From Tsukamurella paurometabola (lineage in GTDB: Bacteria > Actinomycetota > Actinomycetes > Mycobacteriales > Mycobacteriaceae), in the NCBI RefSeq assembly GCF_900631615.1, contig NZ_LR131273.1, positions 2,046,001 to 2,110,000 of the forward strand: a stretch of DNA of 64,000 nt, read 5' to 3'. The notes beneath the pieces were generated by a model, which worked only from the letters and a program-made list of their open reading frames with translations, made no database searches and was not told the DNA's origin. Each line of letters begins with the position of its first letter. Position 1 is the first letter of the stretch. Of the stretch, positions 8,022 to 17,295 are shown piece after piece. A program made the translations under genes and the position numbers.

Positions 8022-8035
8022 AGCAATTGCTTGGT
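8022..8035. promoter_or_regulatory. KstR2 operator
   Basis: AGCAATTGCTTGGT matches the KstR2 consensus AnCAAGnnCTTGnT at all fixed positions but one (T for G at position 6). It lies between the divergent echA20 operon and the SDR pair, as expected for KstR2 regulation of ring C/D genes. Confidence 0.7.
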
Positions 8036-8083
8036 ACGCTACCACCGAAGCCCGGTCGGCCGGAATGGGAAGTGGTGAATCGT

Positions 8084-8902
8084 GTGACGAACGCACCTGC
8101 GGGGCGCGGTCTAGGACTCGAGGGCGCGGTGGTACTGGTCACCGGCGGCGTCCGGGGGATCGGAGCGGGCATCGCCCGCGTCTTCCTCCGGCAGGGCGCC
8201 ACGGTGGTGGTGTGCGCCCGGCGAGAGCCCGAGAGCCCGGTCGCGATCGGCGGCGGTGCTGACGGAGTCGACGGTGCCGTCGCCGAGTTCGTGGCCGCCG
8301 ACGTCCGCGAGCCCGAGCAGGTGGAGGCGTTGATCGCCGGCATCGTCGAGCGCCACGGCCGGCTCGACGTGCTCGTCAACAATGCCGGTGGCGCCCCCTA
8401 CTCGGATGCGGCGACCGCCTCACCGCGGTTCCACGAGAAGGTCGTCGGGCTCAACCTGCTCGCCCCGCTCCTGGTGGCGCAGAAGGCGAACGCGATCATG
8501 CAGTCGGCCGGTGGCGGTGCGATCGTCAACATCTCGAGCGTGAGCGCCACGCGACCCTCGCCCGGGACCGCCGCCTACGGTGCGGCGAAGGCCGGGCTCG
8601 ACTCGCTCACCACGAGTCTCGCGGTCGAGTGGGCGCCCGCGGTGCGGGTCAACGCGCTCGACGTCGGCATGGTGCGCACGGAGGCTGCGGAGCAGCACTA
8701 CGGGGACGATGCCGGGATCGCCGCGATCGGTGCGACCGTGCCGCTCGGCCGGCTCGCGGACCCCGAGGAGGTGGGGGCGTGCGCCGCCTTCCTCGCCTCA
8801 CCGCTCGCGTCCTACGTCACCGGCGCGACCCTGCTCGTGCACGGCGGCGGTGAACGCCCCGCCTTCCTGGCCGCGGCGAACGCCGAGCGCGACGCGCAGT
8901 AG
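8084..8902 (+). CDS. Short-chain dehydrogenase, Rv3549c type
   Basis: The upstream TTG start at 8027 would overlap the operator, so I prefer GTG 8084 (GTG 8072 or 8075 are alternatives), giving 272 residues. The SDR motifs TGGVRGIGAG, NNAGG and YGAAKAG (catalytic Tyr and Lys) are present. The closing LLVHGGGERPAFL strongly recalls Rv3549c, the SDR divergent from echA20 in the mycobacterial KstR2 cluster. Its exact substrate has not, to my knowledge, been fixed; a hydroxyacyl-CoA of the opened ring C/D chain is likely. The next SDR starts 27 bases downstream. Confidence 0.8.
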   Translation: MTNAPAGRGLGLEGAVVLVTGGVRGIGAGIARVFLRQGATVVVCARREPESPVAIGGGADGVDGAVAEFVAADVREPEQVEALIAGIVERHGRLDVLVNNAGGAPYSDAATASPRFHEKVVGLNLLAPLLVAQKANAIMQSAGGGAIVNISSVSATRPSPGTAAYGAAKAGLDSLTTSLAVEWAPAVRVNALDVGMVRTEAAEQHYGDDAGIAAIGATVPLGRLADPEEVGACAAFLASPLASYVTGATLLVHGGGERPAFLAAANAERDAQ

Positions 8903-8929
8903 ACCGAACCACGAACGAGGAGAAGAACA

Positions 8930-9835
8930 ATGACAGGAATCGTCGACGGCCGCGTCGTCATCGTCACCGGCGCGGGGCGCGGCATCGGCCGCGCCCATGC
9001 GCTCGCCTACGCCGCGGAGGGTGCGGCTGTGGTGGTCAACGACTACGGCGTCGGGCTGGACGGCGCGGACGCCTCGTCGGGCCCCGCTCAGCAGGTCGTG
9101 GACGAGATCCGCGCCGCGGGTGGACAGGCGATCGCGAACGCCTCCGACGTCGCCGATTGGGACGGCGCGCAGGCACTGGTGCGCAGCGCGATCGACGAGT
9201 TCGGCCGGCTGGACGTGCTCGTGAACAACGCGGGCTTCCTGCGCGACCGGATGCTGGTGAACATGTCGGAGGCGGAGTGGGACGCGGTGACCCGCGTGCA
9301 TCTCAAGGGGCACTTCGCCATGCTGCGCCACGCCGCGGGCTATTGGCGCGACGAGTCCAAGGCCGGGCGGCAGCCCGAGGCCCGGGTGATCAACACGAGT
9401 TCCGGCGCGGGTCTCCTGGGCAGCGTCGGCCAGGGCAACTACGCCGCCGCCAAGGCGGGCATCGCCGAGATGACGATCCAGGCCGCCGCCGAGATGGGGC
9501 GCTACGGCATCACGGTGAACGCGATCGCGCCCGCGGCCCGGACCCGCATGACGGAAGTGACCTTCGCCGACGACATGGCCGCGCCCGAGGACGGTTTCGA
9601 TGCGATGGCGCCCGAGAACATCTCGCCGCTGGTGGTGTGGCTCGGCAGCGTCGAGTCCGCCGACGTGACGGGCCGCGTCTTCGAGGTCGAGGGCGGCAAG
9701 GTCTCCGTGGCGCAGGGCTGGCGGCACGGCCCGCAGCGGGACAAGGGCGCGCGGTGGGCCCCGTCGGAGTTGGGTGAGGTGGTGCGGGGCCTGATCGCGG
9801 AGGCGCCGGTGCCGGAGCCCGTGTACGGCGCGTGA
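8930..9835 (+). CDS. Short-chain dehydrogenase, Rv3548c type (MFE-2-like hydroxyacyl-CoA dehydrogenase)
   Basis: The 301-residue SDR has TGAGRGIGRAHA, NNAGFLRDRM and NYAAAKAG, the pattern of hydroxyacyl-CoA dehydrogenases related to the peroxisomal multifunctional enzyme. The tail after residue 250 (QGWRHGPQRDKGARW) is also typical. It corresponds by position and sequence to Rv3548c next to Rv3549c. It probably oxidises a 3-hydroxyacyl-CoA before FadA6 thiolysis. It is co-directional with the preceding SDR and ends before a strong hairpin. Confidence 0.82.
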   Translation: MTGIVDGRVVIVTGAGRGIGRAHALAYAAEGAAVVVNDYGVGLDGADASSGPAQQVVDEIRAAGGQAIANASDVADWDGAQALVRSAIDEFGRLDVLVNNAGFLRDRMLVNMSEAEWDAVTRVHLKGHFAMLRHAAGYWRDESKAGRQPEARVINTSSGAGLLGSVGQGNYAAAKAGIAEMTIQAAAEMGRYGITVNAIAPAARTRMTEVTFADDMAAPEDGFDAMAPENISPLVVWLGSVESADVTGRVFEVEGGKVSVAQGWRHGPQRDKGARWAPSELGEVVRGLIAEAPVPEPVYGA

Positions 9836-9852
9836 TCGAAGGAGACGACGAT

Positions 9853-9889
9853 GCCGGCCGCACGGGGAGGGGATCTCCGTGCGGCCGGC
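9853..9889. terminator. Bidirectional hairpin terminator
   Basis: GCCGGCCGCACGG and CCGTGCGGCCGGC form a perfect 13-bp stem around an 11-base loop, between the convergent SDR and epimerase-like genes. Confidence 0.75.
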
Positions 9890-9924
9890 CGCGTCTCGGC
9901 GAGGGGAGGTGCCGAGTCTGTGGG

Positions 9925-10911
9925 TCAGGCGCGGGCGCCGAGGCGCCCGGACTCGGCGAAGAAGCGCACCAGTTCGGTGGCGGTCGTCGCCATCGACCGC
10001 GGGGCGTAGCCGAGTTCGTTGCGCGCCTTGCTGATGTCGACCAGGGGTGACGCGAACAGCGGCCCGAGCGCGGCCTTCGAGAGCACGTCGGAGCCGAGCC
10101 GGGCGTTGATGGGTTCGAGCACCGGCATGATCGCGGCGAGCGCACCGATCGGCACCGCCACCCGCGGCCCCGACTTGCCCGCTGCCTGCGCGGAGAGCCG
10201 CATGGCGTCGATGATCGGCGCGAACTCGCCGCCGAGGAGGTAGTTCTCACCCGTGCGGCCCTTCTCGGCCGCGAGCATCACTCCCGTCGCCACGTCGCGG
10301 ACATCGACCAGGTCGAAGCCGGCCTTGGAGACGAAGGCGGGCATCCGGCCGCGGGCCGCGGTGTGCGCGAGCCGGTTCAGGCGCGAGAGCGCGGCCCCGT
10401 GGTCAGCAGGGCCCCACACGCCGGTGGGATTGCAGATGGTGGCGTCCAGCCCGTCGTCGACGACCTTGCGCAGCTCCTGTTCGCCCGCCCACTTGGAGCG
10501 GTCGTAGACGGGGATCTCCGGCCGCACCGACCGGGGCGCGGTCTCGTCGATGACGTCGACGAGGTCCTGGTCGAAGGCGTGGATCGAGCTCAGGTGCACC
10601 ATCTTCCGAACGCCCGCGGCCAGGGCGGCGCGCGCGACGACGCGAACACCCTCCGTGTTGAGCCGCCACGCGGCTTCGTCCTGCATCCGGAGCGTGATCA
10701 TGGCGACCAGGTGGTAGACCACTTCGACGTCCTCGAGTGCGGAACGCATCTCGGCGGGCTCGAGCACGCTCGCCCGCACCCAGCGCACGCCCGCGGGCGC
10801 GTGCGGGGAGGCGGTGCGGTCGATGGCGACCACCTCGTGCCCCTGCTCGACGAGTTGTTGCAGGAGGTTCCCGCCGACGAATCCGGCCGCGCCGGTGACT
10901 GCTACCCGCAT
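9925..10911 (-). CDS. Extended SDR / NAD-dependent epimerase-dehydratase family protein
   Basis: The 328-residue protein starts with a GAAGFVGGNLL Rossmann motif (residues 7-17). It has the YDRSK catalytic signature around residue 139, as in extended SDRs of the dihydroflavonol reductase / 3beta-HSD-like group. It starts 4 bases after the fadA5 stop and is therefore very probably co-transcribed with it. The placement suggests action on a sterol or side-chain hydroxy/keto group. It is not close enough to 3beta-hydroxysteroid dehydrogenase for me to name it so; an NDP-sugar substrate cannot be excluded. Confidence 0.7.
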   Translation of the reverse strand: MRVAVTGAAGFVGGNLLQQLVEQGHEVVAIDRTASPHAPAGVRWVRASVLEPAEMRSALEDVEVVYHLVAMITLRMQDEAAWRLNTEGVRVVARAALAAGVRKMVHLSSIHAFDQDLVDVIDETAPRSVRPEIPVYDRSKWAGEQELRKVVDDGLDATICNPTGVWGPADHGAALSRLNRLAHTAARGRMPAFVSKAGFDLVDVRDVATGVMLAAEKGRTGENYLLGGEFAPIIDAMRLSAQAAGKSGPRVAVPIGALAAIMPVLEPINARLGSDVLSKAALGPLFASPLVDISKARNELGYAPRSMATTATELVRFFAESGRLGARA

Positions 10912-10915
10912 CGGC

Positions 10916-12088
<1,173 letters not shown>

Positions 12089-12116
12089 TCACATTTCTCG
12101 GCTCCTCCCGACTGGG

Positions 12117-12130
12117 TAGAGCACGTTCTT
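12117..12130. promoter_or_regulatory. Degenerate KstR box upstream of fadA5
   Basis: TAGAGCACGTTCTT fits TnnAACnnGTTnnA at 6 of 8 fixed positions. It lies 41 bases before the fadA5 ATG. It may be a weak site or a decayed one. Confidence 0.4.
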
Positions 12131-12264
12131 GATTGTGGCGCCGATCTCCGGCTCTGTCGAGCCTCCTGTGGTGGCACCGTGGCTGGTTCGTCCCTGTGTA
12201 ACTGCTGTGCTGCCAGCGTCCTCCGCAATCTAGCTCACGAGCGGACCGTCTGTGCTTCAATGAG

Positions 12265-12278
12265 TAGAACATGTTTCA
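12265..12278. promoter_or_regulatory. KstR operator upstream of cyp125
   Basis: TAGAACATGTTTCA matches all fixed positions of the KstR pattern TnnAACnnGTTnnA and lies 46 bases before the cyp125 start. Confidence 0.8.
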
Positions 12279-12323
12279 GATACGCCTGGCCAGAGACCGG
12301 GTGGAGACGCTTGAGGAGGCGGC

Positions 12324-13547
12324 GTGAGCGTGCACTTCCCCGCGGGGTTCGATTTCACCAGCCCCGACCTGTGGTCGGAGCGGCGGCCCGAGGCCGAATT
12401 CGCCGAGCTGCGGCGATCGGCGCCGGTGTGGTGGCAGGACATCCCGCCCGGCACCACCGGGTTCGACGACGGCGGCTTCTGGGTGGTGTCCAAGCTGGAG
12501 GACATCAAGGCCATCTCCCGGAACCCGAAGCAGTACTCGAACTGGGAGAACGGCGCCATCGTCCGGTTCGGACCGGAGATCGAGCGCGAGCAGATCGACA
12601 TGCAGCGCATGCTGCTGCTCAACATGGACCCGCCGCAGCACACCAAGACGCGGCGCATCATCTCGCGCGGTTTCACGCCGAAGGCAGTGCAGTCCCTGCA
12701 CGACGCGCTGGCGGAGCGCGCGGAACAGATCGTGCACGAGGCCCGCAAGACCGGCGGCGGCGACTTCGTCGAGCAGGTCGCCTCCGAGCTGCCCCTGCAG
12801 GCGATCGCCGAGTTGCTCGGCGTGCCCCAGCAGGACCGCAAGAAGCTGTTCGACTGGTCCAACTCGATGATGGCCTACGACGATCCGGAGTTCGAGGGGA
12901 ACTACCTCGAGGCGATGACGGAGTTCACGGGGTACTCGTGGAACCTCGCGGAGGAGCGGCGGAAGTGTCCGATGGACGACATCGTGACCTCGCTGATCCA
13001 GGCGGACATCGACGGCGAGTCGCTCGGCAGCGACGAGTTCGCCTTCTTCGTCCTGCTGCTCGCGGTGGCCGGCAACGAGACCACCCGTAACGCGATCAGC
13101 CACGGCATGAAGGCCTTCGTCGACTACCCCGAGCAGTGGGAGATCTACAAGGAGCAGCGCCCGCGCACCGCACCCGACGAGATCGTGCGGTGGGCGACGC
13201 CGGTGTCGGTGTTCCAGCGGACCGCGCTCGAGGACGTCCAGCTCGGCGAGCAGACGATCAAGAAGGGGCAGCGCGTCGCGCTGTTCTACGCGTCGGCGAA
13301 CTTCGATGAGGACGCTTTCGAGGATCCGTACACCTTCAACATCCTTCGCGACCCGAACCCGCACGTCGGGTTCGGCGGATCGGGCACCCATCACTGTGTG
13401 GGCGCGAATCTCGCCCGGCTCGAGATGGACCTGATGTTCAAGGCCATCGCCGACGTCATGCCGAACCTGCGCGAGCTGGAGCCCCCGCAGCGACTCCGCT
13501 CCGGCTGGCTCAACGGCATCAAGCACTGGAAGGTCGCGTACGAATAG
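12324..13547 (+). CDS. cyp125: CYP125, steroid C26 monooxygenase
   Basis: GTG 12324 has GAGGAGG upstream. The 407-residue P450 has the I-helix motif AVAGNETTRN (acid-threonine pair) and the haem signature FGGSGTHHCVGANLA with Cys358 as thiolate ligand. It starts with HFPAGFDFTSPDLW, a hallmark of the CYP125A family (Rv3545c). It hydroxylates and further oxidises C26 of cholest-4-en-3-one to the 26-oic acid, the entry step of side-chain degradation. Electrons come from a ferredoxin; the 3Fe-4S ferredoxin at 45493-45681 is a possible partner. A perfect 13-bp hairpin follows the gene. Confidence 0.93.
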   Translation: MSVHFPAGFDFTSPDLWSERRPEAEFAELRRSAPVWWQDIPPGTTGFDDGGFWVVSKLEDIKAISRNPKQYSNWENGAIVRFGPEIEREQIDMQRMLLLNMDPPQHTKTRRIISRGFTPKAVQSLHDALAERAEQIVHEARKTGGGDFVEQVASELPLQAIAELLGVPQQDRKKLFDWSNSMMAYDDPEFEGNYLEAMTEFTGYSWNLAEERRKCPMDDIVTSLIQADIDGESLGSDEFAFFVLLLAVAGNETTRNAISHGMKAFVDYPEQWEIYKEQRPRTAPDEIVRWATPVSVFQRTALEDVQLGEQTIKKGQRVALFYASANFDEDAFEDPYTFNILRDPNPHVGFGGSGTHHCVGANLARLEMDLMFKAIADVMPNLRELEPPQRLRSGWLNGIKHWKVAYE

Positions 13548-13577
13548 GCGGATCTCCCGGGGATTTCGCATTCTGCT

Positions 13578-13609
13578 GCCCTCCGAAGCCGAATCAGGCT
13601 TCGGAGGGC
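13578..13609 (+). terminator. Intrinsic terminator of cyp125
   Basis: GCCCTCCGAAGCC-gaatca-GGCTTCGGAGGGC is a perfect 13-bp stem followed by ATTTCATT, 30 bases after the cyp125 stop codon. Confidence 0.85.
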
Positions 13610-13674
13610 ATTTCATTGCGGATCTCCCGAAAACGGATCGCCCCGGCCGCCGTGTGCGGACTACTCTGGCGCCG

Positions 13675-13755
13675 GTGAGCACACCCGAATCCCATGAGGA
13701 AGGGGTCGCCGGTCCCGCCGTCGGCCCCGTGCCGGACCGCGCCGTGGTGCGCTGA
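13675..13755 (+). CDS. Possible 26-codon leader ORF upstream of the MFS gene
   Basis: A GTG-initiated ORF of 26 codons (starting VSTPESHEEGV, ending DRAVVR) runs to TGA 13753-13755, 69 bases before the MFS start. TACTCT (13662-13667), a good -10 hexamer, lies 7 bases before the GTG, so this could be a leaderless transcript start. Relatives of the MFS protein such as the chloramphenicol exporters are in some cases controlled by leader peptides. Nothing else supports translation. Confidence 0.3.
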   Translation: MSTPESHEEGVAGPAVGPVPDRAVVR

Positions 13756-13824
13756 TCCGCTGGTCCGAGTCGGCCGTGGCGACCGGAGACGACGCCCTCG
13801 TTTCCCTCGTCCCAGGAGTCCTCC

Positions 13825-15030
13825 GTGCCTCGGCTCGTCCTGTTCCTCGCCCTCGCCGTCTTCGCGATGGGTACCTCCGAATTCATGCTCGCCGGCGTGC
13901 TGCCGACACTCGCCGCCGATCTCGCGGTCTCCCCGTCCGCCGCGGGTTCCCTCGTCTCCGCGTTCGCGGTCGGGATGGTCGTCGGCGCCCCCGCCATGGC
14001 CGCCCTCGCCCGACGGTGGCCGCCGCGCGCGGCCCTGCTCGGTTTCCTGGCACTCTTCGCCGCGGCGCACATCGTCGGCGCCGCGGCCACTGCGCTGCCG
14101 TTCCTGCTCGGAACGCGTGTGGTGGCGGCGTTCGCCAACGCGGGCTTCCTCGCGGTGGCGTTCACGGTGGCGGCAGCCGCCGTAGGACCAGAGCGACGGG
14201 CGCGGGCGCTATCGGTGTTGCTCGCGGGGACCACGGTCGCCATGGTCGCGGGCGTCCCCGCAGGCGCGGTCGTGGGCGCCGCCGCGGGGTGGCGGATCCT
14301 GTTCTGGGCGATCGCGGCGTTGTGCGTGCCGCCCTTCCTCGCGATCCTCACCGCGGGACCGGGCGCTGCCGGGGCCGGTGACCCGCGGCCCGCACTCCGC
14401 GCCGAGCTCGTCGCGCTGTGCGGCGGTCGGACGGCGACGCTGCTCGTCCTCACCGCACTGGTGAACGCGGGCACGTTCGGGGCCCTCACCTACCTCGCGG
14501 TGCCCGTGGCGGAGGTGCTCTCGGCGGCGTGGGTCCCGCTCGTCCTCATGCTCTTCGGGGCGGGCGCGTGCCTCGGAGTTGCGCTCGTCGGCCGCATCGG
14601 CGATGCCCGCGCATGGACGCTCCTCGCTCTCGGCGGTCCGCTCCTGGCAGGAGCATGGGCGGCGCTCGCGACCGGGTCCGGAAGCCCCGTGATCCTGCTG
14701 GCGGTCGTGCCCCTGGCGAGCGCGTTCGCCTTCGCCGTCGGTGGGTCTCTGATCGCCCTCGCGATCGGGGCCGCCGCCCACGACGCTCCCACCATGGCAG
14801 GCTCCTACGCCACGGCCGCGCTGAACGTCGGTGCGGCCGCGGGACCGGTCGGTGCGGGCGTGGCGCTCGACCACGTGGGCGGGTTCATGGGACCCGCGGG
14901 TTTCGCGGCGGTGGTCGTGGTTGTGGCGATACCCGGCGCGGTGATCGTCGGCCGGGCGATCGGGTGCGCGCGGCGATCTCGCGGATGCGCCGATCCCGCA
15001 CCCATCCGATCCGTCGCGCTCGAGGAATGA
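13825..15030 (+). CDS. MFS efflux transporter of the Cmr/Cmx (chloramphenicol exporter-like) family
   Basis: GTG 13825 has AGGAG at 13814-13818. The 401-residue protein is almost entirely hydrophobic with about 12 membrane helices. The N-terminus FLALAVFAMGTSEFMLAG, the loop ARRWPPRAALL (MFS motif A region) and the late APTMAGSYATAALNVGAAAGP resemble actinobacterial Cmr/Cmx chloramphenicol exporters and the wider DHA1 group. It is probably a proton-driven drug or metabolite exporter in the cytoplasmic membrane. It is unrelated by family to the sterol genes around it and has its own leader region. Its actual substrate is unknown. Confidence 0.75.
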   Translation: MPRLVLFLALAVFAMGTSEFMLAGVLPTLAADLAVSPSAAGSLVSAFAVGMVVGAPAMAALARRWPPRAALLGFLALFAAAHIVGAAATALPFLLGTRVVAAFANAGFLAVAFTVAAAAVGPERRARALSVLLAGTTVAMVAGVPAGAVVGAAAGWRILFWAIAALCVPPFLAILTAGPGAAGAGDPRPALRAELVALCGGRTATLLVLTALVNAGTFGALTYLAVPVAEVLSAAWVPLVLMLFGAGACLGVALVGRIGDARAWTLLALGGPLLAGAWAALATGSGSPVILLAVVPLASAFAFAVGGSLIALAIGAAAHDAPTMAGSYATAALNVGAAAGPVGAGVALDHVGGFMGPAGFAAVVVVVAIPGAVIVGRAIGCARRSRGCADPAPIRSVALEE

Positions 15031-15043
15031 CGGTGCCAGGGCG

Positions 15044-16216
15044 TCAGGCAGGCTTGTCCGCGCCCACCAGCCACATCGAGAAGTACTGCGAGCCGCCGCC
15101 GTAGGCGTGGCCGAGGGCCGTGCGGGCACCGTCGACCTGGTAGTCCCCGGCCCGCCCCATGACCTGCTTCGCGGCCTCGGCGAACCGGATCATCCCGGAC
15201 GCTCCGATGGGGTTGGACGAGAGCACGCCACCCGACGGATTCACGGGCAGTTCGCCACCGATCTCGGTGCCCCCGGACTCGGTGAGCTTCCAGCCCTGGC
15301 CCTCGGGGACGAACCCCAGGTTCTCCAGCCACATGGGCTCGAACCAGGAGAAGGGTACGTAGATCTCGGCGGCGTCGACCTCGCGCAGCGGATCGGTGAT
15401 GCCGGCGTCGCGCCACAGCGCGGCGGCGGCGTCCTGGCCCGCGCGCGGGCTGACGTGCTCACGGCCGGCGTACGCGAGGGGCTCGGTGCGCATGGCGGTG
15501 GCGAGGACCCAGCCGACACGGTTGCCGGTCGCGGCCTCCGACGCCGCGGCGGCCTCCTCGTCGCCGAGCACGATCGCGCAGGCACCGTCGGACGAGGGGC
15601 ACGTCTCGTCGAACCGGATGGGGTCCCAGAGCATCTGGGACGCCTGCACGGACTCGAGCGTGATGTCGGGCTGGTGCAGATGCGCGAACGGATTGCGCGC
15701 ACCGTTGCGGCGGTCCTTCACCGCGACCATCGCACCGACGTGCGTGGGCGCGCCGGAGCGCCGGATGTAGGAGCGCACGTGCGGCGCGAAGTAGCCGCCG
15801 GCGCCGGCGCCGACGGGCACCGTGAACGGGACCGGGATCGATAGCGCCCACATGGCGTTCGACTCCGACTGCTTCTCCCAGGCGACGGTGAGCACCCTCC
15901 GGTGCACGCCCGATTTGACCAGGGCGGCGGCGACCGCGGCGGTGGAGCCGCCCACGGAGCCCGCGGTGTGCACGCGCAGCAGCGGCTTTCCGACCGCGCC
16001 GAGCGCATCCGCCAGGAACAGCTCCGGCATCATGACGCCCTCGAACATGTCGGGCGCCTTGCCGATCACGATGGCGTCGATGTCGGCCATCGTGGTACCC
16101 GCATCGACCAGCGCGGCGTCCACCGCCTCGCGGATCATGCCGGCCATCGAGACGTCGGTGCGCTTGGCGCGGTGCCGGGTCTGGCCCGTTCCCAGTACGG
16201 CGGTGGGCTTACCCAT
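15044..16216 (-). CDS. ltp3: Ltp3, thiolase-like aldolase of sterol side-chain degradation
   Basis: The frame is open well upstream, but ATG 16216 shares a base with the ltp4 stop and gives a 390-residue product starting MGKPTAVLGTGQTRHRAKRTDVSM, like Rv3523. It has the thiolase-like SCP-x fold (RVHTAGSVGGSTAAVAAALV, HAYGGGSQYFSMW). Ltp3 and Ltp4 of Rhodococcus were genetically linked to side-chain cleavage of C24-branched sterols such as sitosterol and campesterol, acting as aldol-lyases. The operon is DUF35-ltp4-ltp3, and DUF35 proteins are the usual partners of such lyases. Confidence 0.87.
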   Translation of the reverse strand: MGKPTAVLGTGQTRHRAKRTDVSMAGMIREAVDAALVDAGTTMADIDAIVIGKAPDMFEGVMMPELFLADALGAVGKPLLRVHTAGSVGGSTAAVAAALVKSGVHRRVLTVAWEKQSESNAMWALSIPVPFTVPVGAGAGGYFAPHVRSYIRRSGAPTHVGAMVAVKDRRNGARNPFAHLHQPDITLESVQASQMLWDPIRFDETCPSSDGACAIVLGDEEAAAASEAATGNRVGWVLATAMRTEPLAYAGREHVSPRAGQDAAAALWRDAGITDPLREVDAAEIYVPFSWFEPMWLENLGFVPEGQGWKLTESGGTEIGGELPVNPSGGVLSSNPIGASGMIRFAEAAKQVMGRAGDYQVDGARTALGHAYGGGSQYFSMWLVGADKPA

Positions 16217-17295
16217 CACTTGGCCTCCATCACGGCGATCAGGTTCTGCTGCAGGGCGTGCCCGCCGGTGGCGTGGGCGAGGGCGCGCTCCGCGTCGCCG
16301 TCCCACACCGCACGGGCGGCCTCGCCGATCCGGGCGAGCCCGGCGGAGAACATCGGGTTCCCCACCAGCGCACCGCCGGACGGGTTGATCCGCACGTCGT
16401 CGCCGAGCCCGATGGCGTTCCGCAGGATCAGCTCCTGGTGCGTGAACGGGGCGTGCAACTCGGCGAGCTGCACGCCGTCCGCGCCGGCGGCGCGCGCCGC
16501 AGCGGTGGTCGACGGCGACCGGGTGAGGTCGCGCGAGCCCAGCGCGGGGGAGTCGATCCGGTGCTCGAGGCCGGTGATGAACGCCGGGTTCTCCCGGATC
16601 TCGCGGGCGCGCTCGGCGGAGGCGAGGATCGCGACCGCGGCACCGTCGGTGACGGGCGCGATGTCGTGCCGGCGCAGCGGGTCCGCCCACAGCGGCTCGG
16701 CCAGGAGCGTGTCCGCGTCGACGGTGCGCGAGACCTGCGCCGCCGGATTCGCGGTCGCGTCGGAGAGGCTGCGCGCGGCGACCGCGGCCATGTCGGCCTC
16801 GGTCCACGCGCCGGAGTCGATGCCCGCGCGGGCCTGCAGCGCGGCCACGGACACCGAGTCGGGCCACAGCGGAGCGACGGTGTACGGGTCGAGCTGCATG
16901 GTCAGCGTGCGGCGCAGGACGCCCGCGGAGGACTTGCCGAAGCCGTAGACGAGGGCGGTGTCGATCTCGCCGGTGCGGATCTTCACCCACGCCTCGTACA
17001 GCGCCCACGCGGCGTCCATCTCCACGTGCGACTCGTTGATCGGCGGCACGGCGCCGATGGAGTCGATCGCGGCGATGAACGAGAAGGCGCGCCCCGCCAG
17101 GTAGTCCGACGATCCGGAGCACCAGAAGCCGATGTCGGACTTGGTGAGGCCGGTCTGGGCGAAGACGTCGGCGAACAGCGGGATCAGCATCTCCACGCCG
17201 TTGGTGGTGGTCTCGGCCGCGCGCAACCACGGGGTGGCGGCGTAGCCGACGACGGCGACGGAGCCGTCCGGATCAGTGCAGGTACGTGTGCTCAC
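16216..17295 (-). CDS. ltp4: Ltp4, thiolase-like aldolase of sterol side-chain degradation
   Basis: GTG 17295 overlaps the stop of the DUF35 gene by 4 bases and yields 359 residues. The sequence (WCSGSSDYLAGRAFSF, VYGFGKSSAG, HATGGHALQQNL) belongs to the thiolase-like SCP-x family and matches Rv3522 (Ltp4). It may pair with Ltp3 and the DUF35 protein to form a retro-aldolase complex for branched sterol side chains. A role together with Ltp3 is known genetically from Rhodococcus; the complex composition is inferred. It is regulated through the KstR box at 18263-18276. Confidence 0.85.
   Translation of the reverse strand: MSTRTCTDPDGSVAVVGYAATPWLRAAETTTNGVEMLIPLFADVFAQTGLTKSDIGFWCSGSSDYLAGRAFSFIAAIDSIGAVPPINESHVEMDAAWALYEAWVKIRTGEIDTALVYGFGKSSAGVLRRTLTMQLDPYTVAPLWPDSVSVAALQARAGIDSGAWTEADMAAVAARSLSDATANPAAQVSRTVDADTLLAEPLWADPLRRHDIAPVTDGAAVAILASAERAREIRENPAFITGLEHRIDSPALGSRDLTRSPSTTAAARAAGADGVQLAELHAPFTHQELILRNAIGLGDDVRINPSGGALVGNPMFSAGLARIGEAARAVWDGDAERALAHATGGHALQQNLIAVMEAK

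Noticed and set aside
12276-14489. 737-codon open frame opposite cyp125 and the MFS gene
   Set aside because: Both overlapped genes have clear domains and ribosome sites; the frame has no motif and is a product of high GC.
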